Shown here piece by piece: positions 23,147 to 33,684 of a DNA stretch of 64,000 bases. The notes under the pieces are model-generated. The model was given only the letters and a program-made list of their open reading frames with translations. It was not told where the DNA came from and did not search any database. How positions within the stretch are numbered: position 1 is the stretch's first letter; every line of letters starts with the position of its first letter. Source of the DNA: Photorhabdus luminescens subsp. luminescens (GTDB lineage Bacteria; Pseudomonadota; Gammaproteobacteria; Enterobacterales; Enterobacteriaceae); NCBI RefSeq assembly GCF_001083805.1, contig NZ_JXSK01000012.1:1-64000 (forward strand). The letters run 5' to 3'. Both the position numbers and the translations under genes were made by a program.

Positions 23147-24145
23147 TCAATTCTGGTCAAAAAAATCACAAATGGCGTTGAGTGCCTGGCTACGTAATTT
23201 ATCTTTTTCAAACAGGATCTCATGATGCGCACCTTGAATAATCAAAGGTGACCGTTCTTCAATGAAAGCCCTCTCTTTGTTACGTGATTCACAAAAAGCC
23301 CGTATTTTCTGATTATTAACGACTTTATCCTCACTGGCTTTTAAGATCATCAACGGTGTCTCAATTTCTCCGGCTTTTTTTATCAACATATCGCCAACCC
23401 ACATACTTTCCCTCATCCAATGATATGTTGGGCCACCTATGCGTAATTCCGGGTAATCCGCGCAATAGTGGAGGTAACGGTTATAACGCTCATAACTGTG
23501 TGTCAGAAGGTTTATTAAATAAGGCAATGGACGCCATTTTCCGGTTAATATCGCATAATCGTTACGCACATCTGACCGCTTTTCTGCCCGATTTACCAGG
23601 AAAGTCGCCAACCAACGTGGCATAGGAAAGTTAATACCAAACATAGGAGCGCAAAGGGCTGCCGCATCAAACACCTGGCTGTGACGTAATAAGAATCCCC
23701 CTAATATTGCCGCTCCCATTGAATGAGCTAACGCATAACAGTGAGAATAATGACGAGGAAGAATTTCTCTTTCTATTAATATTTCAACGTCATCAATATA
23801 GTCATCAAATTTTTCTACATGCCCTTTTTGTGGATCTGCAAGCATTCTGCTGGATCGCCCCTGCCCACGATGATCAATAATAAAAACGTCGTAGCCAAGG
23901 TGATAAAAATCAAATGCCACTTCCGAGTATTTGACATAACTTTCACTACGGCCAGGAAAGATAACAACCGCTCTATAATTTTTTACTGTTGCACAAAAAC
24001 GGATATAACGTATCAGTACATTATCGACCCCAATAAATTCACACTCTTCCCTGACTTGCCAAAAATCTAACAGAGGCCCGTTGGCAAAAGCAGAGAACTG
24101 TGTCTCACGATTAAGCCAACTTTGTTTCAACATTTCTGGCGTCAT
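23147..24145 (-). CDS. pldB: Lysophospholipase L2
   Basis: An alpha/beta hydrolase at the inner membrane that removes the acyl chain from lysophospholipids. The product is 332 aa (E. coli 340). The nucleophile elbow is AHSMG (AHSMGAAILGGF), with upstream FIIDHRGQGRSSRMLADP and the His near the end in IQGAHHEILFEKD. ATG at 24145 follows AGGG. It lies 14 bp behind recQ and 22 bp before yigL, so the three are probably cotranscribed. Confidence 0.94.
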   Translation of the reverse strand: MTPEMLKQSWLNRETQFSAFANGPLLDFWQVREECEFIGVDNVLIRYIRFCATVKNYRAVVIFPGRSESYVKYSEVAFDFYHLGYDVFIIDHRGQGRSSRMLADPQKGHVEKFDDYIDDVEILIEREILPRHYSHCYALAHSMGAAILGGFLLRHSQVFDAAALCAPMFGINFPMPRWLATFLVNRAEKRSDVRNDYAILTGKWRPLPYLINLLTHSYERYNRYLHYCADYPELRIGGPTYHWMRESMWVGDMLIKKAGEIETPLMILKASEDKVVNNQKIRAFCESRNKERAFIEERSPLIIQGAHHEILFEKDKLRSQALNAICDFFDQN

Positions 24146-24159
24146 AAGTTACCCTCAGA

Positions 24160-25986
24160 CTAGCCAAACTCCTCTAAATGTTCACTAATTAAGGCCATAA
24201 AGACATTACCAAAACGTTCCAGTTTCCGTTGCCCTACGCCGTTGATTAATAACAATTCATCAGCCGTAACCGGGCATTGCTCTGCCATTTCAATTAGCGT
24301 GACATCGTTAAATACAACAAAAGGCGGGATATTTTCTTCATCAGCAATGGATTTCCGTAACTTACGTAGCTTGGCAAATAGTTTGCGATCATAATTACCG
24401 CTATACGATTTACTCTGCTGAGTGCGCCCTTTTAGGCTCTGAATTCGTGGAACAGCTAGTTTTAGCGAAACTTCGCCACGCAATATTGGGCGCGCCGCTT
24501 CTGTTAATTGTAATGCAGAATAATTGGCGATGTTTTGACTGATAAAGCCTAAATGAATAAGCTGCCGCAATACACTCATCCAGTGTTCCTGACTTTGATC
24601 TTTACCAATACCATAAACCGGCAAATTATCATGTCTCATATCACGGATACGCTGATTATTCGCACCTCTAAGTACTTCAACAACATAGCCGATACCAAAA
24701 CGCTGCCCAACCCGGTAAATACAAGAGAGCGCTTTTTGAGCATCCACCAAGCCATCATAATTTTTCGGTGGATCAAGGCAGATATCACAGTTACCACAAA
24801 GGGTTTGTTTACTTTCACCAAAGTAGTTTAATAACACCAAACGACGGCAAGTTTGCGCTTCGGCAAAAGCCCCCATCGCATTGAGCTTATGTCGCTCAAT
24901 ATCCTGCTGTGTACCCGCCTCTTTCTCTTCCAGACAACGGCGAAGCCATACCATATCCGCGGGATCATAAAACAGCACCGCTTCCGCCGGCAGACCATCA
25001 CGTCCAGCACGTCCCGTTTCCTGATAATAGGATTCGATATTACGTGGAATATTAAAATGCACCACAAACCGAACATTGGGTTTATTAATGCCCATTCCAA
25101 ATGCCACAGTCGCCACTACAACCTGCAAATCATCACGCTGAAATGCGTCCTGCACCCGTGCACGCTGACTGTTATCCAACCCGGCATGGTACGGCGCAAC
25201 ACTCAAGCCACGTTTTTGTAAACGCTCTGATATTTCTTCAACTTTGTTGCGACTGTTGCAGTAAACAATGCCGCTTTTACCTTTCTGACCGCGAATAAAT
25301 AGCCACAGTTGATCTAATGGTTTGTATTTTTCTATCAAGGTATAACGGATATTGGGACGGTCAAAACTGCTGATATGGATAAGTGGATTATGAAGATTCA
25401 GTAGTCGGACAATATCATTGCGGGTAGTTTCATCTGCGGTGGCCGTCAACGCAATGACAGGTAATGTCGGAAAGCGTTGCCTGAGCTGCCCCAACGCCCG
25501 ATATTCCGGCCGGAAATCATGGCCCCATTGTGAAATACAGTGAGCTTCATCCACAGCCAACATTGCCGGTTGCCATTCCAGAAGTTGTTCAAGGAAGTTA
25601 TCCATCATCAAGCGCTCAGGGGCGATATACAGCAATTTAATCATTCCCTGACGGCAACGCCGGATCACATCAATCTGCTGTTCACGGGCCTGAGTTGAAT
25701 TCAAGCAATCTGCCGCAACGCCATTTGCTCGTAGTTGATCCACCTGATCTTTCATTAAAGAGATCAACGGGGAAACAACCAGAGTTACCCCTTCCTGTAC
25801 TAGCGCCGGAATTTGGTAACACAATGATTTACCGCCACCAGTCGGCATAATGACCAAGCAGTCACGCCCTTCAAGAATGGTATTGATAACTTGTTGCTGA
25901 CCAGGCCGGAATTGCAAATAACCAAAGGTTTTCCGCAATACCTGCTCTGTCAGTGATATCGTATTCATGACCTCTGCGGTAGACAC
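24160..25986 (-). CDS. recQ: ATP-dependent DNA helicase RecQ
   Basis: A 3'-5' superfamily 2 helicase for recombination and fork repair. The product is 608 aa from GTG 25986 (AGGA 6 nt upstream), giving an N-terminus MSTAEVMN like that of E. coli RecQ; ATG 25968 is the alternative. Helicase motifs: FRPGQQQVI (motif 0), [12 protein letters not shown] (Walker A), [17 protein letters not shown] (II), TATAD (III), [10 protein letters not shown] (VI). The RQC domain has zinc-binding Cys (CRR..., CGNCDIC) and an HRDC domain ends the protein ([20 protein letters not shown]). The head of recQ is 450 bp from the siderophore locus. Confidence 0.96.
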   Translation of the reverse strand: MSTAEVMNTISLTEQVLRKTFGYLQFRPGQQQVINTILEGRDCLVIMPTGGGKSLCYQIPALVQEGVTLVVSPLISLMKDQVDQLRANGVAADCLNSTQAREQQIDVIRRCRQGMIKLLYIAPERLMMDNFLEQLLEWQPAMLAVDEAHCISQWGHDFRPEYRALGQLRQRFPTLPVIALTATADETTRNDIVRLLNLHNPLIHISSFDRPNIRYTLIEKYKPLDQLWLFIRGQKGKSGIVYCNSRNKVEEISERLQKRGLSVAPYHAGLDNSQRARVQDAFQRDDLQVVVATVAFGMGINKPNVRFVVHFNIPRNIESYYQETGRAGRDGLPAEAVLFYDPADMVWLRRCLEEKEAGTQQDIERHKLNAMGAFAEAQTCRRLVLLNYFGESKQTLCGNCDICLDPPKNYDGLVDAQKALSCIYRVGQRFGIGYVVEVLRGANNQRIRDMRHDNLPVYGIGKDQSQEHWMSVLRQLIHLGFISQNIANYSALQLTEAARPILRGEVSLKLAVPRIQSLKGRTQQSKSYSGNYDRKLFAKLRKLRKSIADEENIPPFVVFNDVTLIEMAEQCPVTADELLLINGVGQRKLERFGNVFMALISEHLEEFG

Positions 25987-26435
25987 ACTTTTCCTCAACC
26001 ATGTTAAAAAATCACAGACGCCATCCAAAACGCCTGTACATTATGCTATCTCACTCTCGAAATAATTACAGCATGTCATTGAACATCATCTCGGATAAAA
26101 GCAGGTTTTGTTAAAGTTTATAGCCGTTCAAAAATTCTCCCCACAATTCATCTTTCTCACCCCAATGCAGCGCCATAACGCCACATTTTTGACTGCTATT
26201 TAAACAAAACCAGAGTAAATCCTTACACTTACACAGTTGTTAATGATAATAATTTGTATTAATGTTATCAAAATTGAATACCCCAAAAGTCGCCTGTCTA
26301 AGAGAACCGAAATGAATATCTGGAAAAAGGATGCTTATATTCGAAAATTTCAGAATTAAGCGTACCGATTTGTTTCCAGCGTATAGCGACTATGTTGGAT
26401 ATGATTTTTGATTATGAATAGGGATTGTTATCACC
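25987..26435. other. Intergenic region between recQ and the siderophore locus
   Basis: The stretch holds the recQ upstream region, a Fur-type site at 26239-26257, and an 15-codon frame (26312-26359, MNIWKKDAYIRKFQN) between this site and the first siderophore gene. The small frame could be a leader peptide or chance; its ribosome site (AGAGAACC) is weak. No other gene is seen. Confidence 0.4.
26239..26257. promoter_or_regulatory. Fur box before the siderophore operon
   Basis: GTTAATGATAATAATTTGT matches the Fur consensus GATAATGATAATCATTATC at 14 of 19 positions. It is placed where iron-dependent repression of the downstream synthetase-receptor-transporter genes would be expected. Confidence 0.6.
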
Positions 26436-28256
26436 ATGAGTTCACTACATATTAACTCTGATAATCACACTCTGCACCTCAACGCAGAGAACTGGCTCTA
26501 TGCCAATCGCCATCTGGTGACAAAAATATTACGTGAGCTATGTCACGAAAAATTAATTAATCCTACCTATCATGGACAGCAACGGTATTCTCTGGCAATC
26601 GGTGACTACCAATACCATTTTCAAGCGGAGGCTTATCAACTCGATCATATTGATATTAATGCCGCTTCCGTAACCAAATTCAGGGATAATCAATCTCAGC
26701 CACTTGATGCTATTCAACTAATTATTGAGCTGCACCCGCTGTTGGAAATCCCGGAAAAAATGCTGCCGATTTATCTCGACGAGATATCTAGCACCCTCTA
26801 CGGTCACGCTTTTAAATATCAGTACAACCGACTTACAGCCCAAGATTTAGCCCATGCCGATTATCAAGTCGTTGAAACGGCAATGAGTGAAGGTCATCCA
26901 GTCTTTATTGCTAATAATGGTCGCATTGGTTTTGATGCCGATGATTATCAGCGCTATGCTCCTGAAAGCGCTAGCCCCGTGACTTTAATTTGGATTGCAG
27001 TACATAAAAATAAAGCTATTTTTTCTGCACTGTCCGATCTTTCATACCAACAATTAATAGAAGAAGAATTGGGGAAATATCTGCCAGCCCAATTTGAACG
27101 TCACCTGAATATGTTGGGATTATGTCCATCAGATTATTATCTGATGCCCCTCCATCCCTGGCAGTGGCAACACCGTATCGCCATCAGCTTTGCAGCAGAT
27201 ATTGCCAATAATCATATTGTTTATCTTGGAGAAGGTCATGATCGCTACCTCGCACAGCAATCTATCCGTACTTTCTTCAACATTACTCAACCGAAAAAGA
27301 ATTACGTTAAAACCGCCCTATCCGTGCTGAACATGGGCTTTATGCGTGGGCTCGATCCACACAGCATGGTCACAACCCCATCAGTCAATGAGTGGCTCAG
27401 CAACTTAGTCCATAATGACAGTTTCTTCCAACAGAAAGGTTTTACCGTATTACGGGAACGTGCTGCTCTCGGTTATTTCAATAACTACTTTGAATCAGCC
27501 ATTAAGAAAGACAGCCCACATAAGAAAATGTTGTCAGCACTGTGGCGCGAAAGTCCAATGACGCTGTTGCAGGATAACCAACGCTTGATGACAATGGCTT
27601 CGTTACTGCATGTTGACCATCAGGGTAATTCCGTTATTGCCGCTTTGGTAAAGGATTCAGGTTTAATAGCAGAAGAGTGGGTGTCACGTTATCTCGATGC
27701 TTATCTCTCGCCATTATTGCGCTCTTTCTTCACCTATGATCTGGTGTTTATGCCACATGGTGAAAACCTGATGTTGGTATTGGACAATAACCGCCCGACA
27801 AAAATGTTGATGAAAGATATTGGTGAAGAAGTTGCTATTTTAAATGGTGATCTCCAATTGCCTGAAGAGATTAATTTCTTGCACGTCACTATCGAAGACG
27901 ACATGAAAATTAACTATATCTTCCTTGATATTTTCGATTGTTTCTTCCGCTACCTGATTCCACTGTTGCAAAAAGATCTTAATCTACCTGAAGAGCGTTT
28001 CTGGTTACTGGTTGCCCGTTGTGTCCATAATTATCAATCACAACATCTGCATCAGATTGAAAAATTCCGTAAGTTCGATCTGTTTAAGCAGGAATTTATT
28101 CGTACCTGTCTGAACCGTCTGCAAATGGCGAACAATCAACAGATGATCGATCTTGACGACCGTGAAAAGAATCTTAAATTCGCCGGAACTTTAGTTAATC
28201 CACTGTACGCTTTACGCCATGAATACTCGGTTATTCTTCATCAAGCCGAGCAGTAA
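26436..28256 (+). CDS. Stand-alone NIS siderophore synthetase (IucA/IucC family)
   Basis: The product is 606 aa, the usual length. NIS synthetases join a carboxylate to an amine or hydroxamate via an acyl-adenylate in the cytoplasm. Conserved blocks: LDEISSTLYGHAFKYQ, EGHPVFIANNGRIGFDADDY, LMPLHPWQWQH, QQSIRTFFNITQPKKNYVKT, VLNMGFMRGL, MPHGENLMLVLD. It is most like type C enzymes (AlcC/DesD) that use hydroxamate substrates, and is a clear paralogue of the synthetase half of the DfoC-like protein at 38507. ATG 26436 follows AGGGA at a long distance. First gene after a Fur-type site and 53 bp before the receptor gene. Its exact substrate is not readable. Confidence 0.9.
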   Translation: MSSLHINSDNHTLHLNAENWLYANRHLVTKILRELCHEKLINPTYHGQQRYSLAIGDYQYHFQAEAYQLDHIDINAASVTKFRDNQSQPLDAIQLIIELHPLLEIPEKMLPIYLDEISSTLYGHAFKYQYNRLTAQDLAHADYQVVETAMSEGHPVFIANNGRIGFDADDYQRYAPESASPVTLIWIAVHKNKAIFSALSDLSYQQLIEEELGKYLPAQFERHLNMLGLCPSDYYLMPLHPWQWQHRIAISFAADIANNHIVYLGEGHDRYLAQQSIRTFFNITQPKKNYVKTALSVLNMGFMRGLDPHSMVTTPSVNEWLSNLVHNDSFFQQKGFTVLRERAALGYFNNYFESAIKKDSPHKKMLSALWRESPMTLLQDNQRLMTMASLLHVDHQGNSVIAALVKDSGLIAEEWVSRYLDAYLSPLLRSFFTYDLVFMPHGENLMLVLDNNRPTKMLMKDIGEEVAILNGDLQLPEEINFLHVTIEDDMKINYIFLDIFDCFFRYLIPLLQKDLNLPEERFWLLVARCVHNYQSQHLHQIEKFRKFDLFKQEFIRTCLNRLQMANNQQMIDLDDREKNLKFAGTLVNPLYALRHEYSVILHQAEQ

Positions 28257-28309
28257 TAAATAAAAATATCAACATAGATAAATACCAAAAGATTTAATCC
28301 GGGGATGGA

Positions 28310-30550
28310 ATGAATAATAAGAAAGTGATGTATCCTTTTTTGCAAAAGGATTTCATGATTAAAAAAACAACTCTTGCAATAACTATACAATTAGTACTGA
28401 TGGGAAATAGTTATGCAATCACGGAAAGTGCGCAAAGTACAAGTGATAAAACCGCTGCCCAAAATGAAAGCACGATTCTTGTCACCGCTTCACGGCCAGA
28501 AAATGAAGGAGTGACCGAAGACACCGGTATGTACAATACCACTTCGATGGTCACCGCCACCGGTCTGAATCTTTCAGCACGTGAAACGCCACAAACCGTC
28601 AGTGTCATCACCAAACAACGTATGCTTGACGAAAATCTGGGCAGTGTTAATAACGTCATCAATAGCACAACCGGTATGAGCATACGCCAGCTTGATAGCG
28701 ATCGTTTCGGGTTTACCTCTCGAGGCATGGCCATCAATAACATCCTGCGTGATGGGGTTGCGACCTACTACGATACCCGTTTTAACTATGGTGACAATCT
28801 GTTAGATGCTGACCTGTTTGATCGTGTTGAAGTGGTACGTGGGGCGGCTGGTTTGATGGTTGGCCCAGGCAATCCTTCGGCAGCCGTTAATCTGATTCGT
28901 AAACGTCCAACCCGCGATTTCCGTGGCGAATTCTCTGCTGGCGCCGGTTCCTGGGATAAATGGCGCACTGGCCTTGATCTCTCTGGCCCGTTAAATGACA
29001 GTGGCAACCTACGTGGACGTTTCGTTACTGCCTATCAAGCGGCCAACTCCTTTATTGATCGCAATAACAACGAAAGATACCCATTCTATGGCGTCCTTGA
29101 AGCGGATTTGACAGAAAATACATTGCTGACTATAGGTGCTGATTATCAACGTAATCACACCCGTGGCGGCATGTTTGGTGGTTTGCCAATCTATTTTGCA
29201 GACGGCAGCAAAACAAATTATAAACGCAGCGACAGCTATGCACCCGATTGGGCTTTTTCAAAAGTTCGGACCTTCTCTACCTTTACCAGCCTGCAACATA
29301 ACTTTGACAACGGCTGGAGTGTGAAGGGCACCTTTACTTATGATAATAACGCTCTGGACCAAAAAGTCCTGTGGGCAACAGGTTTTCCTGACCGTAATAC
29401 CAATATTGGTATGGCGCCAGGTAACATGACACTGATTGATGGCAGCCGCCGCCAGAAGAACTACGATCTACAAGTAAATGGCGACTACCGGTTATTCAAC
29501 CGCACTCACCATGTCAGCTTCGGCTTAAATCATCAGCAACAGGATTTCCAAAACGATTACTTCAACGCAACCTGTATGCTCAAACGCAATTGCACCGGAC
29601 TGGGTGACTTCACCTCTTCGGGCTGGCAATATCCTGAACCAGAGTGGAGTAATACGCGCACTTATGGCTCAGAAGGACGTAATGAACAGACCGCAGGTTA
29701 TGCAGTCACTCAGATTTCACTGGCAGATCCTCTGACCTTGATCCTTGGCGGCCGGGTAACCAGTTGGCAAACACGCGGTGATAATTTCAATACTCCACAG
29801 AATGCCAGCTACAGTGACGAATTTGTTCCTTATGGCGGGTTGATCTACAACATTACTCAAGATTTGTCGGTTTACACTAGTTACACCGAAATATTCAACC
29901 CAGAAAATCACCGTGACCGCAATAATAAACTGCTTGCTCCAGTATCTGGACAAAACTATGAAGCGGGCCTAAAAGGTGTTGCCTTCGATAATAGTCTTGA
30001 TTACTCACTGGCAATCTTTGAAATCCGTCAAGATAACCTGCCATTAGTCGATAACAATGCACCGAAACTACCGGATCTCTCCATTCCTCGTTATACCGTG
30101 GATGGCACCAAAACTCGCGGGTTCGAAGCAGAAATCAGTGGTCAACTGACGGATAACTGGCGTCTTTATACGGGTTACACGCAATTCCGCGCAACAGATC
30201 CTAACGGTGTGCGAATCAATAGCAATATGCCAAACAGGCTGTTTAAGCTGTTTACCACCTACACCCTACCGGGGGAGATGAGTAATCTGACCATCGGTGG
30301 CGGCGTTAACTGGCAGGATAAAACCTGGTTGACCGTTGATGGACCTGGAAAGAGATCAATGCAAGCGGAACAAAACAGCTTTGCTGTGGTTAACCTGATG
30401 AGCCGTTATCAATTCACGCCGGATCTCTCTTTAACGGTTAACCTGAATAACGTCTTTGATAAGACCTACTACACCCAGTTCGGCCAATATTCTCAGTACT
30501 ATTATGGCGCACCTCGCAATATTGAAGCGATCTTGCGTTATAAGTTCTGA
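28310..30550 (+). CDS. TonB-dependent ferric-siderophore receptor
   Basis: An outer-membrane receptor of 746 aa. If started at the internal ATG (28355) the signal peptide is plain (MIKKTTLAITIQLVLMGNSYA); ATG 28310 has the better ribosome site (GGGGA), so the start is open. A TonB-box-like TILVTAS follows, then the plug (about 75-190, with ETPQTVSVITKQRM, RGMAINNILRDG, VEVVRGAAGLM, NPSAAVNLIRKRP) and a 22-strand barrel ending in LRYKF. The plug style is that of FhuE/FoxA/FauA-type hydroxamate receptors. It lies between a synthetase and an ABC importer, so its ligand is probably the locus's own siderophore. Confidence 0.92.
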   Translation: MNNKKVMYPFLQKDFMIKKTTLAITIQLVLMGNSYAITESAQSTSDKTAAQNESTILVTASRPENEGVTEDTGMYNTTSMVTATGLNLSARETPQTVSVITKQRMLDENLGSVNNVINSTTGMSIRQLDSDRFGFTSRGMAINNILRDGVATYYDTRFNYGDNLLDADLFDRVEVVRGAAGLMVGPGNPSAAVNLIRKRPTRDFRGEFSAGAGSWDKWRTGLDLSGPLNDSGNLRGRFVTAYQAANSFIDRNNNERYPFYGVLEADLTENTLLTIGADYQRNHTRGGMFGGLPIYFADGSKTNYKRSDSYAPDWAFSKVRTFSTFTSLQHNFDNGWSVKGTFTYDNNALDQKVLWATGFPDRNTNIGMAPGNMTLIDGSRRQKNYDLQVNGDYRLFNRTHHVSFGLNHQQQDFQNDYFNATCMLKRNCTGLGDFTSSGWQYPEPEWSNTRTYGSEGRNEQTAGYAVTQISLADPLTLILGGRVTSWQTRGDNFNTPQNASYSDEFVPYGGLIYNITQDLSVYTSYTEIFNPENHRDRNNKLLAPVSGQNYEAGLKGVAFDNSLDYSLAIFEIRQDNLPLVDNNAPKLPDLSIPRYTVDGTKTRGFEAEISGQLTDNWRLYTGYTQFRATDPNGVRINSNMPNRLFKLFTTYTLPGEMSNLTIGGGVNWQDKTWLTVDGPGKRSMQAEQNSFAVVNLMSRYQFTPDLSLTVNLNNVFDKTYYTQFGQYSQYYYGAPRNIEAILRYKF

Positions 30551-30627
30551 GTTTAATTCGTTATAGCATTACATAGCACTATGAACGGCAAACCTTATGT
30601 TTCTATTTATTTGAAGGAAAGCGAACA

Positions 30628-31644
30628 ATGAAATTGAAGCGTTGCAAAGGGTTTGCCGTACTGTTGGTGCTGTCGGTCAGTCTGTTGGCTGGCTGTGATA
30701 AGCCAGCCAGCACAAACAATGCACTGTCAAATAAGCCCGGTTATCCAAAAGAAATTACTACCGCATTGGGTACGGCGGTAATTCCACATCAACCCCAACG
30801 TGTTGTTGCCTTGGGCGCAGGAGCGGAAGATATCGTACTGGATCTTGGCATCGTCCCTGTCGGGATTGAATCCCATCGTTGGGGCGGAGATGAACAAGGT
30901 TATCTGCCGTGGTTTAAACAAGCGATACAACAGCGTGGCGAAACGTTGCCCGCTGTGATAGATATGTACCCCGAATTAGACATTGAGAAGGTCATTAGTC
31001 TTAAGCCTGATCTGATTGTGGCAACCCAATCAGGCATTACCCAACAGATTTATGACCACTTGTCACATTTCGCTCCGGTGATCGCTTATCCATCTGCCCC
31101 TTGGCTCACGACGCCACAACAGCAAATTGAATTAATTGCCCGTGCGCTAGATAGGCAGCCGCAAGGAGAGCAACTCACTACTGAACTGGATGCCATATTA
31201 CGCGAAGCAGGTAATACCATCCCACATATCAGCGGCTATACTTTCGTCTACATCAAAGCAGGCATCAGTAGCAACATGTTATCGGTATATGTCAAAGGCG
31301 ATCCACGCGTCGATACTTTAGTGCATCTTGGTTTGACGCTACTGCCATCGGTCAGCGCACTGGCCGATCCCTTCGGCAGTTTCGCCGCCAATATAGGGCT
31401 GGAAAATGCCGATTATCTTAACGGCGCGGATATCTTAGTGACATGGTTCAATAATGAACAAGAACGTAAAGCAGTGGAAGCACAGCCGTTATTTCAATCT
31501 ATCCGTGCCGTCCATCAGGGAGGTTATCTCCCGTTAACCGACCAATCATTGGTTGTTGCTATGTCTTACGGTACACCACTTAGCTTGCGCTGGGGCTTAT
31601 CGCAATTTATGCCCGTGCTGGCAGAGGCAATTAAATCATCATGA
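30628..31644 (+). CDS. Iron-siderophore ABC transporter, substrate-binding lipoprotein
   Basis: The product is 338 aa with a lipoprotein signal and lipobox LLAGC (Cys23). The body is a FecB/FhuD-type periplasmic binding protein: PQRVVALGAGAEDIVLDLGI in the first lobe, YPELDIEKVISLKPDLIVAT, then the connecting helix and the second lobe ending in YGTPLSLRWGLSQFMPVLAEA. It overlaps the next permease gene by 4 bp. Receives ferric siderophore from the TonB receptor and hands it to the permease pair. Confidence 0.92.
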   Translation: MKLKRCKGFAVLLVLSVSLLAGCDKPASTNNALSNKPGYPKEITTALGTAVIPHQPQRVVALGAGAEDIVLDLGIVPVGIESHRWGGDEQGYLPWFKQAIQQRGETLPAVIDMYPELDIEKVISLKPDLIVATQSGITQQIYDHLSHFAPVIAYPSAPWLTTPQQQIELIARALDRQPQGEQLTTELDAILREAGNTIPHISGYTFVYIKAGISSNMLSVYVKGDPRVDTLVHLGLTLLPSVSALADPFGSFAANIGLENADYLNGADILVTWFNNEQERKAVEAQPLFQSIRAVHQGGYLPLTDQSLVVAMSYGTPLSLRWGLSQFMPVLAEAIKSS

Positions 31645-32654
31645 CAAATCCTAAACGGCGATTCTTACTGCTACTTGGCCTAGGTTTCATGATATTGCTG
31701 ACCTTGATTTGTATTACAGCCAGTCTGAGTCTGGGCGCAAAAACGTTGCCACTATCAACCATATGGCATCACTATTGGTTGGGCGACAGTGGTAGCTATA
31801 GCGATCTAGTGATTAATGCCCGCAAACCACGCACGTTAATCGGCATCATGGCTGGCGCAGCACTAGCGCTTTCTGGCGCTGTAACACAGGGATTGCTGCG
31901 TAATCCGTTAGCCGAGCCGGGTTTACTGGGTGTTAACGCCGGAGCTGCCGCGGTGGTTGTCAGTTTCTCTTTCATCCCCATACTGAACGAACTGCCGCGC
32001 TTCTGGACAGCATTTATTGGCGCAAGTCTGGCTACATTGCTGTTCTACCTGCTCAGTGGCGGGCAACGTAATAGCAATCCAACTCGCATGGTGTTGACTG
32101 GCGCTGCCATTAATGCCTGCCTATTTGCTTTTGTACAAGGCTTCGTATTAATGAATGCGCATGTATTGGATAGCTATCGCTTCTGGACGATTGGATCGCT
32201 TAGCGCGATGTCTCTGGCAGAAGCGAGTACGCTGATACCCTATCTATTATTTGCCTTGATATTAACTCTTTCACTCAGCTCTTCCCTGAATGTGATGGTG
32301 TTTGGTGAAGGTATCGCCAGCTCACTTGGCGCTAATGTTGCCCGCACCCGCGTGTTATCGCTTATTACTGCCACTATGCTGGCGGCAGTGGCTACCGCTA
32401 TGGCAGGCCCTATTGCCTTTATTGGCTTGGCTGCTCCCCACTTGATGCGGGCTTTAGTTGGCAACGATTTCCGCTGGCTACTGCCCTATTGCCTGTTCGC
32501 CGGGCCTTGCCTCCTGCTCGCTTCCGATATATTGGCTCGATTGGTGATAGCACCGGGGGAGATCATGGTGGGAATTATCACTGCGGGAATTGGCGGACCG
32601 TTGCTCTATCTGGTTATTAAAACCCATCGTGGAGTTAATTATGTCGCGGATTAA
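31641..32654 (+). CDS. Iron-siderophore ABC transporter permease 1 (FecCD family)
   Basis: A 337-aa membrane protein with nine to ten helices. FecCD motifs: RKPRTLIGIMAGAALALSGA, LRNPLAEPGLLGVNAGA, ALSLGANVARTR-like segment (SSLGANVARTRVLSL), and GPIAFIGLAAPHLMRAL, which includes the cytoplasmic loop that contacts the ATPase. The start ATG overlaps the binding-protein stop; the end overlaps permease 2 by 14 bp. The two permeases form the channel heterodimer. Confidence 0.93.
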   Translation: MTNPKRRFLLLLGLGFMILLTLICITASLSLGAKTLPLSTIWHHYWLGDSGSYSDLVINARKPRTLIGIMAGAALALSGAVTQGLLRNPLAEPGLLGVNAGAAAVVVSFSFIPILNELPRFWTAFIGASLATLLFYLLSGGQRNSNPTRMVLTGAAINACLFAFVQGFVLMNAHVLDSYRFWTIGSLSAMSLAEASTLIPYLLFALILTLSLSSSLNVMVFGEGIASSLGANVARTRVLSLITATMLAAVATAMAGPIAFIGLAAPHLMRALVGNDFRWLLPYCLFAGPCLLLASDILARLVIAPGEIMVGIITAGIGGPLLYLVIKTHRGVNYVAD

Positions 32655-33684
32655 CCTATCCAGACCGGCAAAAACTCGAACCTTTATGTTAGGGAACGCT
32701 GTTTTTCTTGTACCTCCACAACGGACTCAAAAAGCAATCTTATTGATATTGTTACTGCTTGCAGTACTGTTTTATCTTTCTCTGGCACTGGGTAAACAAG
32801 GTATCGATAACCCTTGGCTAGCAACCTCAACTCCTTATCAGGAATTTATTCTCACACAGCTACGTTTACCCCGCGCATTAGTAGCTATCGGGGCGGGTGC
32901 AACTCTGGCACTCTCTGGTTCACTTTTTCAACTGACAACCCGCAACGCACTTGGCAGCCCAGATATTATCGGCGTCAATGCCGGTGCAGCCGCCGGGATC
33001 GTCGCCACTTTGATCATCTGGCCTAACGTATTGCCAATTCCTTTAGGTGCGTTGCTAGGAGCCAGCTTTGCTGTCCTGCTGGTCTATGCCGGGAACATTA
33101 GCAGCTCTGGACAGATGCAGACAACTAAGATTGTCATCTCTGGAATTGCTATCGCCGCTCTCTGTATGGCATTTGTTAATTTTGCTATCTCGAATGTGCG
33201 TATTGAACAAGCACAACAACTCGCTTCGCTGCTGCACGGTAGCCTCGCCAACCGAGGTTGGCAAGATGTTGGGTTAATTTATGGAACGACACTGTTCGTC
33301 CCCTTTCTACTCTGGTTAGGACGGCAATTAAACTACGTCAATCTCGGCTATGAAGTTGCTAATACGCTTGGTGTACCAGTACGTATAATTCAGCTCATGA
33401 GCTTGTTACTGGCGGTCATATTAGCCTCAATGGCGGTATTGGTTGTCGGGCCCGTGGCGTTTATCGCACTTTCTGCGCCGCAAATTGCCCGCCGCTTGGT
33501 ACGGGCAAAAGGTTCTGCTCTGTTCTGCTCCGCATTGGTGGGAGCATTACTACTGCTCGCTTCCGATTTAATTACTTTGCTACTTCCTACTTCGGCACGT
33601 TTGCCAATAGGGGTTATCACCGCAGGGGTAGGCGGTGTCTATTTGATGTATTTGCTGTACGCTGAATTAAGGAGAACAAAGTAA
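32641..33684 (+). CDS. Iron-siderophore ABC transporter permease 2 (FecCD family)
   Basis: The product is 347 aa from ATG 32641 (GGAG 6 nt upstream), inside the end of permease 1. Features: LRLPRALVAIGAGATLALSG, TRNALGSPDIIGVNAGAAAG, VANTLGVPVRIIQL, and GPVAFIALSAPQIARRLV. About nine helices, with a short Lys/Arg N-terminal cytoplasmic piece. It overlaps the ATPase gene by one base (TAATG). Confidence 0.93.
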   Translation: MSRINLSRPAKTRTFMLGNAVFLVPPQRTQKAILLILLLLAVLFYLSLALGKQGIDNPWLATSTPYQEFILTQLRLPRALVAIGAGATLALSGSLFQLTTRNALGSPDIIGVNAGAAAGIVATLIIWPNVLPIPLGALLGASFAVLLVYAGNISSSGQMQTTKIVISGIAIAALCMAFVNFAISNVRIEQAQQLASLLHGSLANRGWQDVGLIYGTTLFVPFLLWLGRQLNYVNLGYEVANTLGVPVRIIQLMSLLLAVILASMAVLVVGPVAFIALSAPQIARRLVRAKGSALFCSALVGALLLLASDLITLLLPTSARLPIGVITAGVGGVYLMYLLYAELRRTK

